A DNA stretch of 64,000 bases from Linanthus parryae (lineage: Eukaryota > Streptophyta > Magnoliopsida > Ericales > Polemoniaceae), in the NCBI GenBank assembly GCA_023055425.1, contig JALGPY010000001.1:113937057-114001056 (forward strand), written 5' to 3'. Position numbers and translations under genes: made by a program. Positions 21,791-34,534 of the stretch are shown here, piece by piece (within the stretch, counting starts at the first letter, position 1; the number at the start of each line of letters is the position of its first letter). Under the pieces are notes generated by a model. That model saw only the letters and a program-made list of their open reading frames with translations. It did no database searches and was not told the origin of the DNA.

Positions 21791-22850
21791 GGCGTAATTA
21801 CTTAATGCATACTCCCAGTATACTGAAACTAACACATTGCAACATCCACTTTTACATTAGGCTTATTACATCTCTTATTTGCAAAAAATTCTAAGGGAAA
21901 TGCTAAACGTCACCCTTTTTTCTTCACCCCTTAATTTCACCTCCTATGTGGATGTTTTTGATTGGTGATGTAATTATAGAAATATCTTAAAATAAATATT
22001 CTCAACAATCATATCTTGACACATAGGAGGTGAATTTGAAGGGTGAAGAAAAAAGGGTGAAGCATAGCACCCCTCAAATTCTAATTGTTGAAATTGGTAA
22101 AAAAAAAAAAAAACGTTATGTAATTAACAGAATATTTCGTTAATTGGCAATCAAAGTCTTTTGTTTAAGGAAAAAATTGGCTGTTCACTCATATTGTCTG
22201 TTCACTCATATGCATGAACACTAAGACATCATCAGTTCATTACAATCACCACCGCTACTACCGCCATTGAAAACTATCACAGTCACATTCCAACCCAGGA
22301 TCCGGCCAACCAAAACGGCTTCACACCACCCATGAACCCCATAAACCAAATTTACCAGCACCTTTCAACGAAACTCTGTCTCATTCGTTTTCCCCTCCAC
22401 AGCCATCGCCTAAGATGCACCGCCAAAACCCACAAACCGACGACTTGAAATCCAGATTCCGGTGATCACCCAACAGTCTCTAGCCCAACTCATTCCTCAC
22501 CCAAACACCACTAAATCTTAATCTCAGAACCAATCAAGGAGAGAGGCATCGAGAAAAAGGGGCGAGAGGGAGATAGATTCTTTTAGAATTTCCAATTGAA
22601 TAGATTCAGGGTCAAATGCAACCACGCCCAATTGAATAGATCTAGGATTAAATACAACATAAAGCCCCAAATTGAAAGCTGGGTTCTTGAAAATTAATGA
22701 GAGAACAAGAATATGCAAAGGAGAAGAGCTAGAGAAAACCTCGGTGACGGAAACAGAGCAAATTCAGAACACCGAATAAGCAAATCAGACAAGAAGAAAA
22801 CAAAAACTGCTGATTTCCCGACCAAACTACAATACCCTTCTTTAAGATTT
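21791..22850. mobile_element. Second copy of the inverted-end DNA element, right end not found
   Basis: The left end (GGCGTAATTACTTAATGCATAC) matches the terminal region of the 16029-17352 element, including CTGAAACTAACAC and TAGGCTTATTAC. After the MITE at 21895-22075 the similarity resumes (TCTAATTGTTGAAA). The next 600 bases share only the general C- and A-rich interior style of copy 1. I do not find the expected inverted right end before 24090, so the copy is truncated or strongly diverged; 22850 is an approximate end. Confidence 0.55.
21895..22075. mobile_element. Mutator-type MITE (181 bp) with 9-bp target duplication
   Basis: The left arm GGGAAATGCTAAACGTCACCC pairs with the reverse complement of the right arm, GAGGGGTGCTATGCTTCACCC, and the complementarity continues for about 55 bases through a TTTTTTCTTCACCC word and TTCACCTCCTATGTG. 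Flanking 9-mers AAATTCTAA occur at 21886-21894 and 22076-22084. A 9-bp duplication with G-rich ends is typical of Mutator-derived MITEs. It is inserted in the arm of the inverted-end element, whose sequence is continuous once the MITE is ignored. Confidence 0.9.
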
Positions 22851-24089
22851 GGATCTATCTGACTATGCATTCTTAGTTTGGACTAAGAAGTAAATGTGGA
22901 TGACAAAGTAAACGACCCTAGAGTGCGATTCAAGGACATCAAAGAGTAATATTTGTCACCAACAGCTCTCACACAGGTGTGACCATCATAGCACCAACAT
23001 AGTTAGAACACTCTAGCAAATAGCACCAAACCTTAATTTCTACAAAATTTGGAACATATAACATAGGAAGTCTCATAAAGTGCAAAAAAATAATAGGCCA
23101 CTTCGCTTTACTTTGTTATCTCCCTTAAATTGAGTTTTCAAGGTATGTCACTGTGTATTTTGTCCTCTAATCCATTCAATAACATTCAACCAAAAGAAAA
23201 GCAATTTCAAATTGATACATAGATTTAAAAGGAACTCCACCATTTATCCAACTGAAATTTCAAGAAAAAAAGGAAAAAGAAAAAACAAAATAAAAACCTA
23301 GGATGAAGTGCGATTTAACAAATTCACACATATATAGATTTTCTAACTTCAGTGGTGTGAGACCTTTTGGTTTTCTCTGGTAGATTCATTTGAGGGGTAT
23401 AATTTCTTACATTTAAGCATTATTTTCTTTAGAATTTTGATCTGTCTAACAATGTGTCTCTTGTTCCGGTAGGGAAAAATCAGTAGCTTACCAAAAAATT
23501 GCTAACCTGATTACGACACACCATAAACATTTGAAATTAAGCATGGATTCAATTGTTATTAAGAAAGGAGAGATAGGAACAAATATACAGTGTTACTTGA
23601 GCAGGAATAAATTTTGATTCGGGATGGAGATATTACCCGTGGATAAGCTGTTATACATACTTGTAAGGAACATGCCATCCCTCTAACTGAATTTTTCAAG
23701 AAAAACTAAACAAAGACCAACGATAAAGTGCAACTTGACCAAGGCACAAATGGCAAACGAAGGATTATTTGAGCTTTGTATGTAGTTTCCCTACTTCTTT
23801 TCCAAGCATTCAACAAAATTAGTGGAACACAATAAAAAAAAATAACATCGAAGCAAGCATTCAGTTCAGGTATGTAGTCAAATAGTGGGTTGCCTTGAAT
23901 ACCCTTGGGCTTAGAATGGGAGAAAACGAATAATATAGCACATCTTCACTCCTACGTTTCTGAGACTTTGCTTTCTTCCCTAGAAGATAAAGCAACCATT
24001 TTTCTTCGTCCTATTCTCTTATCGAACTGATGCTGTCTTTACAAAGGATTTGTTTTCCTCCTAACCTTTCATCGAACTCATCACCTATT
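22851..24089. other. Unassigned intergenic DNA
   Basis: I see no coding domain, inverted ends or LTR. Two loosely similar segments (around 23220-23330 and 23670-23760; both hold an ACTGAA-TTTTCAAGAAAAA word and a GATAAAGTGC/GATGAAGTGC word) may be an old duplication. Otherwise nothing recognised. Confidence 0.5.
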
Positions 24090-25980
24090 AAGAGAGATAA
24101 TTGAGGCAACCCACTTCTTCGGCTGTTTTGAAGTAAAAGCGCGCAAGTACTGCTCCAAATCCCGATTCATGACCTCGCTCTGACCATCTGTCTGCGGGTG
24201 GTATGCAGTGCTAAATTTAAGCGTGGTCCCGCTCAAACACATCAAATCCTTCTAGAAAGTGCTCATGAAGATAGGGTCACGATCAGAAACGATGGAATCC
24301 GAAAACCCGTGATGTTTTACAACCACATCCACAAAAAGTTGTGCGACACGCAGAGCATCAAAATCCGTCGGTAGTGGCCCAAAATGAACAGACTTGGTCA
24401 GGCGATCAATGACAAACATGACGGCCGTCGAAGGCAACCCGGTGATGAAATCCATTGTAGCGGCAGTCCATACCTGATCGGGTATAGGAAGCGGTTGAAG
24501 TAAGCCCCTTGGCTTTTGGGTCGAATACTTGGTCGTCTGACAAACCAAACACGTAGTGACAAAAGCGGCGGACATCGTTACGCATGTCAGCCCAATAAAA
24601 AAATGCCGAAAGACGTCGATAGGTACGATCAATCCCTGAATGTCCCGCTGTAGGGGAACTATGAAATTCCTGAAGAAGTAAATATCGGATATTCGAGTCC
24701 TTGCCAACATAAATTCGAGTATGAAAGTACAAGATACCATCAATGAAAGTGAAGTGGCCTGGTGGGGTACCTGACTGAATTGTCTGCACGATGGCCTGAA
24801 GATCAGGCAATGTCTGAGTCTCTTGCCGAATCGTGGCCAGCAGAGACAGGAGAGGCCGCAGAGCCGTGGAGAAGAGTGACGTTGCCTCTTCCTCAGTGTC
24901 ACACCGATATAAGGCGTCAGCTGCGAGATTGGTGGACCCTGATTGGTACTTGATTCGAAACTGGAAGCCATCAGTTTCCGAATGTAAAACTGCTGATCAG
25001 GAGTCTGAATAATCTGTGTCAAGAGCTCCTTCAAACTGCGATGATCGCTGCGGATAATTAACTCGCGGCCCAGTAAATACTGACGCCACTTCTGCACTGC
25101 TTCAACCACAGCATACAGTTCCTTATGGTACGTGGAAGCTGACTGTAAACGAGGGCCCAACTTCTTTCTAAAAAAGGATAGTGGATGACCTTCATGTAAC
25201 AGAACCGCACCGACACCGCGGTCGGAGGCATCAGTCTCCAAAACAAAAGTTAACGCAAAATTGGGTTAATGGAGTACTGGGGCAGTCATCATGGCTTGTT
25301 TCAAAGCCGCAAACCTCTGCGAAGCTTCTGGAGTCCAAAGGAAAGCGTCCTTCTTTAGAAGATCAGTGAGAGGAGAAGCGATAGTAGCATAATCCTGAAT
25401 AGAGCGCCTGTAGTAACCAGTCAATCCCAAAAACCCTCGTAACTGACGAACCGAGGTTGGTGTAGGCCATGCCAACATAGCTTCGATCTTCAGAGCATCA
25501 GCTTGGACACGAGTGTCCGAAATAATGTGTCCTAAATAGTCCACACTAGTCCTGCCGAATGAACATTTGTGTAATTTAACGTAAAAAACAATGCTGATAG
25601 AGGAGCTATAAAACCCTATCCAAGTGCTGAGTATGGAGCTCCAAAGTGGTGCTATAAATCAAAATATCATCGAAGAAGACGATGACAAAGGAACGTAGAA
25701 ACGGCCGGAAGATCCTGTTCATGGCAGCCTGGAAAGTGGATGGAGCATTTGTCAGACCGAAGGGCATGACGAGAAACTCAAAATGGCTATCATGGGTGCG
25801 GAAAGCAGTCTTCTCGTTATCCTCAGAATGCATGCGTATCTGGTGGTACCCCGAACGTAGGTCAAGCTTAGTGAAGAAGCGGGCAACACCCAGTTTGTCA
25901 AATAGCTCATCAGTCGTCGGAATAGGGAAGTGATCAGGCACGGTAGCCGCATTCAGGGCCCTGTAATCTACGCAGAAACG
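24090..25980 (-). pseudogene. Gypsy G1 RT, RNase H and integrase (broken)
   Basis: From right to left: RT with a FCVDYRALN motif at the very junction with element B (25980), [12 protein letters not shown] near 25860, [13 protein letters not shown] near 25760 and FFDDILIYS near 25670, the Asp pair intact. RNase H opens with ETDASDRGVGAVL at 25240. The integrase has an H...H zinc part near 24700, CLVCQ near 24540, MDFITGLP near 24455 and SDRDPIF near 24285. Frames change near 25560, 24960-24940 and 24590, and a stop lies near 25266. The Glu-bearing last part of the integrase core is reduced to a [11 protein letters not shown] motif near 24200, and the element ends soon after. Confidence 0.85.
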
Positions 25981-25985
25981 AAAAG

Positions 25986-27553
25986 TGTAGGGTTTTGATT
26001 CATGGATGCGCAACGGAAACACAAACAATCATAAAACCATGCAAAACCCTCCAAGGATCACAAGTCAAGAGACATAACGATGGTAAGGGTAAGAAATTAA
26101 TAACACACCTTAGGGTTCTCCTTTGATGACTTCAAACGCGAATTGTGTCACGTCTCTACGGTTGATCCACGCCTAGAGGTGAGATCTAGATCCTCCAAAT
26201 CCTTGTGCTAGCTAGGAAGAATGGAGGAGGAAGAAGAAATCGCCAACAATGGAGTGCCAAAGGTGGGGCGGCTCTCCTTTTGGCCGACGGGTAGGGGCGG
26301 CGGTCCCAAGGGGGGTTCGGCCCTTGCTTGGGACTTGCTCTCTCTCTCCTTGCTTTAGTCTCTCCTACTCTATCATATAGATGTGTGTATGTGTAGAGAG
26401 AAAAATAAGCTAGGAGTGTTCTTTATATAGTCCAACAACTCCTTGTCCTACTACATAAAGAACCCCTCTCCTAATCCTACTCAAGTTCGGATTAGTCCCT
26501 TTTTGTAAAAATAGTCCTTCTCATGTCAATACATGGATTAGTTCTATTTGCAAATTAATCCTAATCATGTCTCTACATGAATTAGGCCACCTTGGCAAAT
26601 CTTAATCATGTCTATACATGGATTAGTCCAACTTGCATATTAGTCCTACTAAGTTAGCAAGTTGTTGCGATTTGATCCTTTTAATTAATTAATCATATTA
26701 ATTAATTAATTCCCAAGTCTATTTCACCCCTATATGGCGTGTGACCCCATAGGTTCTATTTAGTTGGTAGTAACTATTTACTAATATGGAGCGGCCTCTA
26801 GCAAGACATCCATTCTAGCCAACAAATAGAATAGTCATCATGACAAACCTTGTGCAAGTAATTGTCTCATCCCTTTGTCCCAATATCCGGATTGGACACG
26901 AGACATACAAGTCACACTCGTATATCCAATCCATAGTTTCTCGATCCTGGGAATAGCCTTATTCGTGCAAATAACATCAATATCCCATATTGATTTATTT
27001 GAGTCTGGCCAGACATTTTATAAGCACTATCCCTCGAGTGGCCTAGGATATTTGCTCCCGTTATGTGGGAGGGACAAATTCTATCTACGTTCACTACGAT
27101 CTCTAAGCTTGCTTATTATTGTATCCAGTACACGCCTCTATAACTACCCAGTTACGGTGTAGCGTTTGACGCTACCAAGATCACAATAATCCACAACTAG
27201 ACAATCTAGTGACTTCAAGTCTAAGGATGACAATACAGTTGCACCGCGAGAAGCGCTTGTGACTTAACATAACGTGTATGTAGCCTTCTCGGAGATGGGT
27301 CAATCCAGTATGCCATTACTCCTAATGCATACCCATGTGTTGGATCATGATATCTCCATATCAATCCAACCCCATACTAGTCTATAGATGATTGTCCTAT
27401 TAATCATTATAATCGACTAGGGATATTAAGAATATAACACTTATATTCTAAGAACTTCATTCATGTTAACATATCTCCATATCGATAACATAATGAATCG
27501 TAAATCCATAAATTTCACAATTAATTGATTGCCTCTAGGGCACAATTCCAACA
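25986..27553 (-). repeat. 3' LTR of element B (1,568 bp)
   Basis: On the plus strand it runs from TGTAGGGTTTTG to AATTCCAACA, then directly into GTCTCCCACTT, which on the element strand is the polypurine tract AAGTGGGAGAC. It is about 140 bp longer than the A LTR, mainly because a segment with CATGTC-TACATG words (26520-26650) is present in three near copies. Confidence 0.92.
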
Positions 27554-30500
27554 GTCTCCCACTTGCACTAGAGTCAATCTCCTGCATCATATGCCTATTG
27601 ATCTAGCGCGGCCCTCCATGCTTACACTGCGTAGGGGCGAGACATCAGGCTGTTACCTTGCATATATTCACATCTCCTCCATCAACAATTTGATTGAGAT
27701 TGAACATTCTGAGTAAATGCATCTTATGCATTAATTTACTCAGTCCTCTATGTTAGAATCAGTGACTGAATCTTGCCTGGAACCTTTCCAGCTCACAGTC
27801 GCTCCCACTAGGGCAAAACTCAAAACTCCACTTATAATCTGAATCTTCTTTGTCAGATTTGAAGTTCGCATCACTGTAACTCCTTACAGTAAACTCTTCG
27901 TATTATCTATTTATCAAGAATTCATCCTTTAGTTCTTCTCAAGCACTTAAGGATAATTTTGATAATTATCCAGTGACGCTCACCCGGATTTGACTGGTAT
28001 CTTTGTGTCATGCCTTATGACACGTCTGGCCTAGTACATTCCATGGCGTATCTCGTGAATCTAATTCATAAGGTCCATTCCCAATCTAATTGTAAAGACA
28101 ATTAGCCTTCCAAAGACTAATTCCATGTGACATGGGTAAGAATCAATATTCTTTTCACGTTGAACCATTTCAACACCTTTGTCAATTTATGTACTATGAC
28201 CTAAGCTATACAACCATCTTGATCTACCTCAATAGATCTTCACAAGTTGCTTCACCTAAGTCTACCATTAGAAAGTCAACTCCCTAGTCAATCTACGTAA
28301 GACTGCCAAGTAGGGGCAACATTCCCAATGATTAAGTATGTCTCCACATACAAGACCAGAAAAAGAACTGTGCTCCCACTAACCTTCTTGTAGACAAAAG
28401 TATCATCTTCAATTTTTGATGGAACCAAACTCCTTTGATTGCATCATTAATTTGAAGAGTCCAACTCCTAGAAGCTTGATTCAATCTATAAACAGATTTC
28501 TACAAGCAAGATACGAATGGATTTAAGCATCACAACTGGGAAAGATTTCGTCATAGTCTATACTATGAACTCACATGAAATCCTTACCCAACCAATTGTC
28601 CCTTAAAGGTAATCATATTACCATCCATTTTGGTTTCCTCATAACCCACTTGCACCTTTCAGGTGGTTCCACCAAAGTCCATACTTTGTTGGTATACATG
28701 GATTCCATTTTGTATCCCATGGCTTATAGCCATTTCTGAGAGTATGACCCACATGTGGCCATCTCATAGGTTGTAGGCTCATCATTATGAGTAATATATC
28801 ATGGTTTATGAGAAATCCTTATTTCTCTAGTCCCTCGATATATCCTACCTGACCTACGAGGTTCTTGTGTTTTTCTGAGTAGGTTGCTCCACAACACCTT
28901 GTGATCCTGCTCATGTTCCATCAAACGGATCAATTTTCTATTGTAGTTCTTGAACTTTTAAAGTTCTACTGTCCTCCCACTGTTTCTTTTAGAGACAATC
29001 TCTACCTAGAAACACTGTGGTTCGAGAAACAAACAGTTTGTTCTCGATTACGTTGTAGAAACAATATCCTTTTGATATTCCACAAAACATTTATCCGACT
29101 TGGGTCCAAGTTTATTTGTAAACTCTTTTACATAAACTTCATAACCCCAAATCTTTATGAATGACATACTAGGACACTTCCTAGTCCATATCTCATATGG
29201 TGTTTTTCATAATCTGTTTTTGATGGAACAAGGTTAAGGGCTAAACTTGCTGTAATTAGAACATAGTCCCTAAAAGTAAACTGGAAGTTCTGTTTGACTC
29301 ATCATGGTCCGAACCGTGTCCTACAAGGTTCGAACTCTCCTCTTAGACATGCCAAACCCATGTGGCGTGCTAGGTGGAGTGAGTTTTGGATCATATCCAA
29401 CACTTCCATAGATTTTTGTCAAACTCTTGGCTCAAGTACTCTCCTCTACGATCCAATCGTAGAGCCCTAATACTTTTGCCAAGCTGGTTCTCTACTTCAT
29501 TCCTGAATACTTTGAACAATTCAAAGGATTCTGATTTGTTTCTTCATAGGATACACAAATCCATATTTCTCTGATCCTATCAGTAAATATGATGAAGTAC
29601 TGAAAACCATATTTAGCATTTGTGCTTAGGGGCCTTCATACATCAATATGTATGATTCCCAAAAGATCATATCTTTGCCTAATAAGTATTACATGTCTCA
29701 TATGATTCAATAATCAAATGAGTTCCAGAAACCCATCATTATGGAGTTCTAGATATGTATCTCTTATTTATGAGGCCTAAAAGATAATGCTAAAGATAAG
29801 TGAAGTTCATATCATTATATGCAAACCTCTAGGTTTTAATGTTATAGATGAAATTATCATGATCATGGAGATAGAATCCACTTAGACAAAAATTGCATTA
29901 CAATAACGCATATCATAATAAATGGAACAACATTTGTCCTTTATTATGATAAGGAGCTTTCTTGTCCAAACAAGAAACTATGATAATGGTCCTACTCATA
30001 GCTAGGACATGATCGTTTTTGTCTAATTCATGAACAATTTCTTAAAGGTAGAAATAATTCCCTACGGCTTATTCAGCAACCCTTTGCTTCATAGCCCCAC
30101 GTGTAGAATTATTTCTTCCTTATCCAATTGTCTTCGTCTCTTGAGATCCTCCACACTTCCATAAATGTGAGATCCTCATCTAGTATCATATACTTATGAT
30201 GATGAGATAGACACATTGATTTCTATAACAAAAATACCCAAATCGGAATTCATAATTCCTTTAATATTTGCTTCCAGGTACTTTGGGTAGTCTCTCTTGC
30301 TTTACACCACCTATGGAACTCCAAGGCAACTTGGTTTTAGCAACAGGCTTGCTTTATACCCATGGGGTCGGCGCAAACCATTTGCCCTTACCCATGATGT
30401 TAACCATTAACAGCTTTGCCCATGCCCATTATGAGTGTTTTGTTTAGTGATTTTTCAATCATATTGAGTAAATCAATTTTAAAACAAAACTATAATTGCA

Positions 30501-30974
30501 TTCAATGCAATCCTTGGTCCACTTGGGTGAATAACCGTTTATTTTTTATCTATCTAATAGATAATGCCCATTCACTAATGTTTCAATAATATTGAATTAG
30601 CTTATTTGCATAACGCAAAGTGGAGCAACACTTCAAACCTTTCATGTCTAGCTTGCTCTTTTGAAAGAGCTTCTTTCAATGTACGATCATATCATATTTC
30701 TCCATGTCTCTCTTCTTGCTTCCAAAGCTCAGAGTTCATGGCAGCTAACATGGAGCAAGTCATAACCAAAGAACAATTCTTTGGTGTTCCTTTCACAGGT
30801 TTTAGTGTGTTTTGGTAGTCGGTGGAAGAGAACTTTATGTTCTACGAAGTACAACAAATTCTCTTTTATTTGAGAACAGTTCTCAGTTATATACCAATCT
30901 AGATTCCAGACAATTCGTCCATCTTATGGACATCTAGTCGTGTTTTGTTTGTTTAATGCCAGGGGTATTTAACA
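27554..30974 (-). pseudogene. Decayed gag-pol of element B
   Basis: The stretch aligns in order with the A and E gag-pol but with very many indels. Recognisable stations on the minus strand include RNase H next to the polypurine tract, RT landmarks around 28190-28500, the RT start near 28650-28720, the integrase near 29330-29560 and gag near 30600-30900. No domain can be read for more than a few dozen codons. Relative to A and E it carries replaced blocks such as TTGCTTTATACCCATGGGG near 30350, which occurs almost unchanged in D near 51960. The right edge at about 30974 is a deletion junction that joins the gag start region directly to the inside of the 5' LTR. Confidence 0.85.
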
Positions 30975-32332
30975 CCAAATCCTTGTGCTAGCTAGGAAGA
31001 ATGGAGGAGGAAGAAGAAATCGCCAACAATGGAGTGCCAAAGGTGGGGCGGCTCTCCTTTTGGCCGACGGGTAGGAGCGGCGGTCCCAAGGGGGGTTCGA
31101 CCCTTGCTTGGCACTTGCTCTCTCTCCTTGCTTTAGTCTCTCCTACTCTATCATATAGATGTGTGTATTTGTAGAGAGAAAAATAAGCTAGGAGTGTTCT
31201 TTATATAGTCCAACAACTCCTTGTCCTACTACATAAAGAACCCCTCTCCTAATCCTACTCAAGTTCGGATTAGTCCCTTTTTGCAAAAATAGTCCTTCTC
31301 ATGTCAATACATGGATTAGTTCTATTTGCAAATTAATCCTAATCATGTCTCTACATGAATTAGGCCACCTTGGCAAATCCTAATCATGTCTATACATGGA
31401 TTAGTCCAACTTGCATATTAGTCCTACTAAGTTAGCAAGTTGTTGCGATTTGATCCTTTTAATTAATTAATCATATTAATTAATTAATTCCCAAGTCTAG
31501 TTCACCCCTATATGGCGTGTGACCTCATAGGTTCTATTTAGTTGGTAGTAACTATTTACTAATATGGAGCGGCCTCTAGCAAGACATCCATTCTAGCCAA
31601 CAAATAGAATAGTCATCATGACAAACCTTGTGCAAGTAATTGTCTCATCCCTTTGTCCTAATATCCGGATTGGACACGAGACATACAAGTCACACTCGTA
31701 TATCCAATCCATAGTTTCTCGATCCTGGGAATAGTCTTATTCGTGCAAATAACATCAATATCCCATATTGATTTATTTGAGTCTGGCCAGACATTTTATA
31801 AGCACTATCCCTCGAGTGGCCTAGGATATTTGCTCCCGTTATGTGGGAGGGACAAATTCTATCTACGTTTACTTCGATCTCTAAGCTTGCTTCTTATTGT
31901 ATATAGTACACGCATTTATAACTACCCAGTTACGGTGTAGCGTTTGACGCTACCAAGATCACAATAATCCACAACTACACAATCTAGTGACTTCAAGTCT
32001 AAGGATGACAATACCGTTGCACCGTGAGAAGCGCTTGTGACTTAACATAACGTGTATGTAGCCTTCTCGGAGATGGGTCAATCCAGTATGCCATTACTCC
32101 TAATGCATACCCATGTGTTGGATCATGATATCTCCATATCAATCCAACCCCATACTAGTCTATAGATGATTGTCCTATTAATCATTATAATCGACTAGGG
32201 ATATTTAAGAATATAAAACTCATATTCTAAGGACTTCATTCATGTTAACATATCTCCATATCGATAACATAATGAATCGTAAATCCATAAATGTCACAAT
32301 TAATTGATTGCCTCTAGGGCACAATTCCAACA
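30975..32332 (-). repeat. 5' LTR of element B, inner end deleted (1,358 bp)
   Basis: It matches 26195-27553 almost base for base and ends AATTCCAACA before the target repeat AAAAG. The first 209 bp of the full LTR, the primer binding site and the leader are missing. Because a primer binding site is needed to transpose, the deletion must postdate insertion. A few shared bases (CCAAA/ACAAAA) at the junction suggest illegitimate recombination. Confidence 0.9.
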
Positions 32333-32337
32333 AAAAG

Positions 32338-34050
32338 TTCCATCTTTCTTGCGAACCAGCAAGACTGGGGTCGAAAAGGCACTGTGGCTGGGCTTAATAA
32401 CCCCCTGCCGAAGCATCTCCTGTACCTATTTCTCAATTTTTGTCTTCTGGAAGTACATATATCTGTAGGGGCGCACATTAACCGGTTTGGCGCCCGGCTG
32501 TAAATGAATACGATGATCCCACTGACGACTAGGCGGAAGGCCTGTAGGTACATCAAACACACCATGATGGCGGAGAAGTACCTGCCGAATCTCCTCTGGT
32601 AGATCAGGCGGAAAATCCTCAGTAGTTTCCTGCAACTCAGATGCCGAAGGAAAAGAAAGAATCTCATAAAATTCAGCCGGTTGCTGCTGTGAACACTGAA
32701 CAGACATGGAGTTGTAAGATATTGGCTGAGGTCCGTGGTCAACCCCATTCAATGCGATGGTCTTTCCCTGCCACACAAACTCCATCGTGAGATCACTGTA
32801 ATCATGAGAGATCTTGCCGAGTATCTGTAACCACTGTATCCCCAAAACTGCATCGATACTATGAATCGCCAGAACAAATAAGTCTACCTCAAAAGTAGTA
32901 CCCTTAATTGTCAACGGTGTTTTGGGGAAAGAATACGTGCAACACAACGAATCACCATTGCCGACATAAACCCGAAACGGACTAACCGGGTGCAAAAGTA
33001 GGGACAAATGCTCTGCCATGGTAGGATGTATGAAGTTGTGCGTACTTCCTCTATCAATAAGCACATGTACACAGACCCCACTAATAGTACTAGATAATTT
33101 AAGAGAACGGTGATGTGTTGTACCTGCCAAAGTGTGTAAGTGGGACAGGTTGTTTAGAATGATGCCGGGATCGTCCTCGTCGAGAGGAACCGCTGGAGTC
33201 GTATCATCCTCCTCAGTGCAAAGTAGTACAAACTTAGGAATGCACTTGTGACCCTTGAAAAATTTCTCATCGCAATTGACACACAGTCCCTACCGACGTC
33301 GATCGGCCTGCTCAGCTGGAGAAATCCGTTTCACCGGAGGATCGACTGACCATGTGCAAGGCCCGGAGGCTGGTGGGGAAGCCGATGATGGGGCAGCAGG
33401 AGGGGCTTCCCGAGTGGAGGTCGAATTCGAAGAACGTTTCGGCACATAGGCTTGAATGAGCTCGTCCTGACCTGCTACCAACTCACGCGACAAGGCGAAA
33501 GCTTCGGATAGCGTGGCCGGTTTGCGTAACCCTGCTCACGTTTCGATGGGGGTTTCAATCCGGCACGGAACAAAGAGACCAATACACGGTCCTCAACACC
33601 CACAACATTGTGCAATACTTTTTCAAATTCTGTTTGATAGGCCATGATAGAAGAGGTCTGCTGAAGCTTCGATAGTACCCCTAAGTAGTCTTCGTAATGT
33701 CCCAGATCAAATTTAAGCTTCACTGCGATCAAAAAGTCCGTCCAAGATGCGTATGGGTTATTGGATTGGTAGTAACGGAACCAATTGGATGCGGGCTGAT
33801 CAATTAAAATCCCCACAGGGTGAAAGCGATCGTCATCCGTTGCGCGATAATAATCAAAGTACCTCTGGATGCGGAAAATCCATCCGACTGGGTCGTCTCC
33901 ATTGAATCGCGGCGAATCCACCCTCATTCACGGGTTCGGGTCAGTCGGGATTGCGGTATTTACGTGGGACAATGGTGGAAGCCAAGCAGCCACCTGGCCG
34001 CCGCTGGGCGCAGTGGTAATCGTCGGTGTGGCGGTCCTGGTAGGCGGCGT
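32338..34050 (-). pseudogene. Gypsy G1 gag, zinc motif, protease and RT start (broken)
   Basis: Gag carries a retrotrans_gag-type start (PRFNGDDPVGWIFRIQRYF near 33920) and a NWFRYY motif near 33785. A frameshift near 33530 and a TAG at about 33291 precede the zinc motif CVNCDEKFFKGHKC. The protease active site reads DRGSTHNFI near 33045 where the family has Asp-Ser/Thr-Gly, so an Arg replaces the catalytic-loop Ser; such an enzyme is probably dead. The RT lead-in (KPVNVRPYRY near 32490) has a stop at about 32433 and reaches the insertion point at 32337. Confidence 0.82.
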
Positions 34051-34438
34051 CGGGGGGGGGGGGTATGATCTTGTCCAAGCTACCCAGATAATGGACTTTT
34101 TATCAACCTTCCCACTCCACCAGAAGTTCCGTGTGATTTGATTTATCGTTTTGCACAAATCATTTGTAAGGAGGAAACATTGCATAATATAGCTTGGAAT
34201 GGCCTCAACCACATATTTGATTAACACCCCTTTACTTCCTGGAAAAGCAACATCCATTTCAGCCTTTGAGCTTGGCTCTTACTCTTTCCACAATGACTTT
34301 CCAGCTTATGCTCTGGTCTGTCCCCAGAAGAGAGGAAGACCCACATATTTGTCTTCTGCTGACATCTCATGAATACAAAACTTTGCAAGAAGGTGATTCT
34401 TGAACTCAGCTGAAGTATTAGGAGAGTATAAGGCACTG

Positions 34439-34534
34439 GTTTTTTGAACACTTATTTTCATGCCTGTGGTATTTTCAAAACTGGAGGTTTTTTGAACACT
34501 TATTTTCATGCCTGAGGTGTTTTCAAAACTGGAC
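34439..34534. repeat. 48-bp tandem duplication in the LINE RT
   Basis: The word GAACACTTATTTTCATGCCT occurs at 34446 and again at 34494, and the 48-bp unit is nearly identical in both. Being 16 codons long it keeps the frame (GMKISVQKTS appears twice on the minus strand). Confidence 0.93.

Larger units (their letters stand above)
25986..32332 (-). mobile_element. Copia element B, same LTR family as A, coding region decayed
   Basis: The element is flanked by the 5-bp direct repeat AAAAG (25981-25985 and 32333-32337) and splits the RT of gypsy G1 precisely. Its left LTR is complete (1,568 bp) and its right LTR lacks the first part (1,358 bp left). By eye the two LTRs differ at about 26 of 1,358 positions, so insertion is fairly recent. 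The internal part is nevertheless a wreck with no usable frame, and it shares odd replacement blocks with element D. The primer binding site and most of the leader were deleted together with the inner end of the right LTR. Confidence 0.92.
24090..34050 (-). mobile_element. Ty3/gypsy element G1, truncated at both ends, split by element B
   Basis: On the minus strand the order is gag (from about 33930), a CxxC...GHxC zinc motif, protease, the start of RT, then after the 6.35-kb insertion the rest of RT, RNase H and integrase. The integrase breaks off near 24100, after a KKWVAS-type motif, so the C-terminal region and 3' LTR are missing. The gag start is lost near a run of G at about 34051-34063, where the LINE sequence begins. 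Without the insertion about 3.6 kb remain. Order and motifs are those of plant gypsy elements, perhaps a chromovirus, but without a chromodomain the lineage is open. Confidence 0.85.

Noticed and set aside
25181..25369. Plus-strand frames opposite the gypsy RT and RNase H
   Set aside because: The minus strand carries the conserved pol motifs; the plus frames are shadows.
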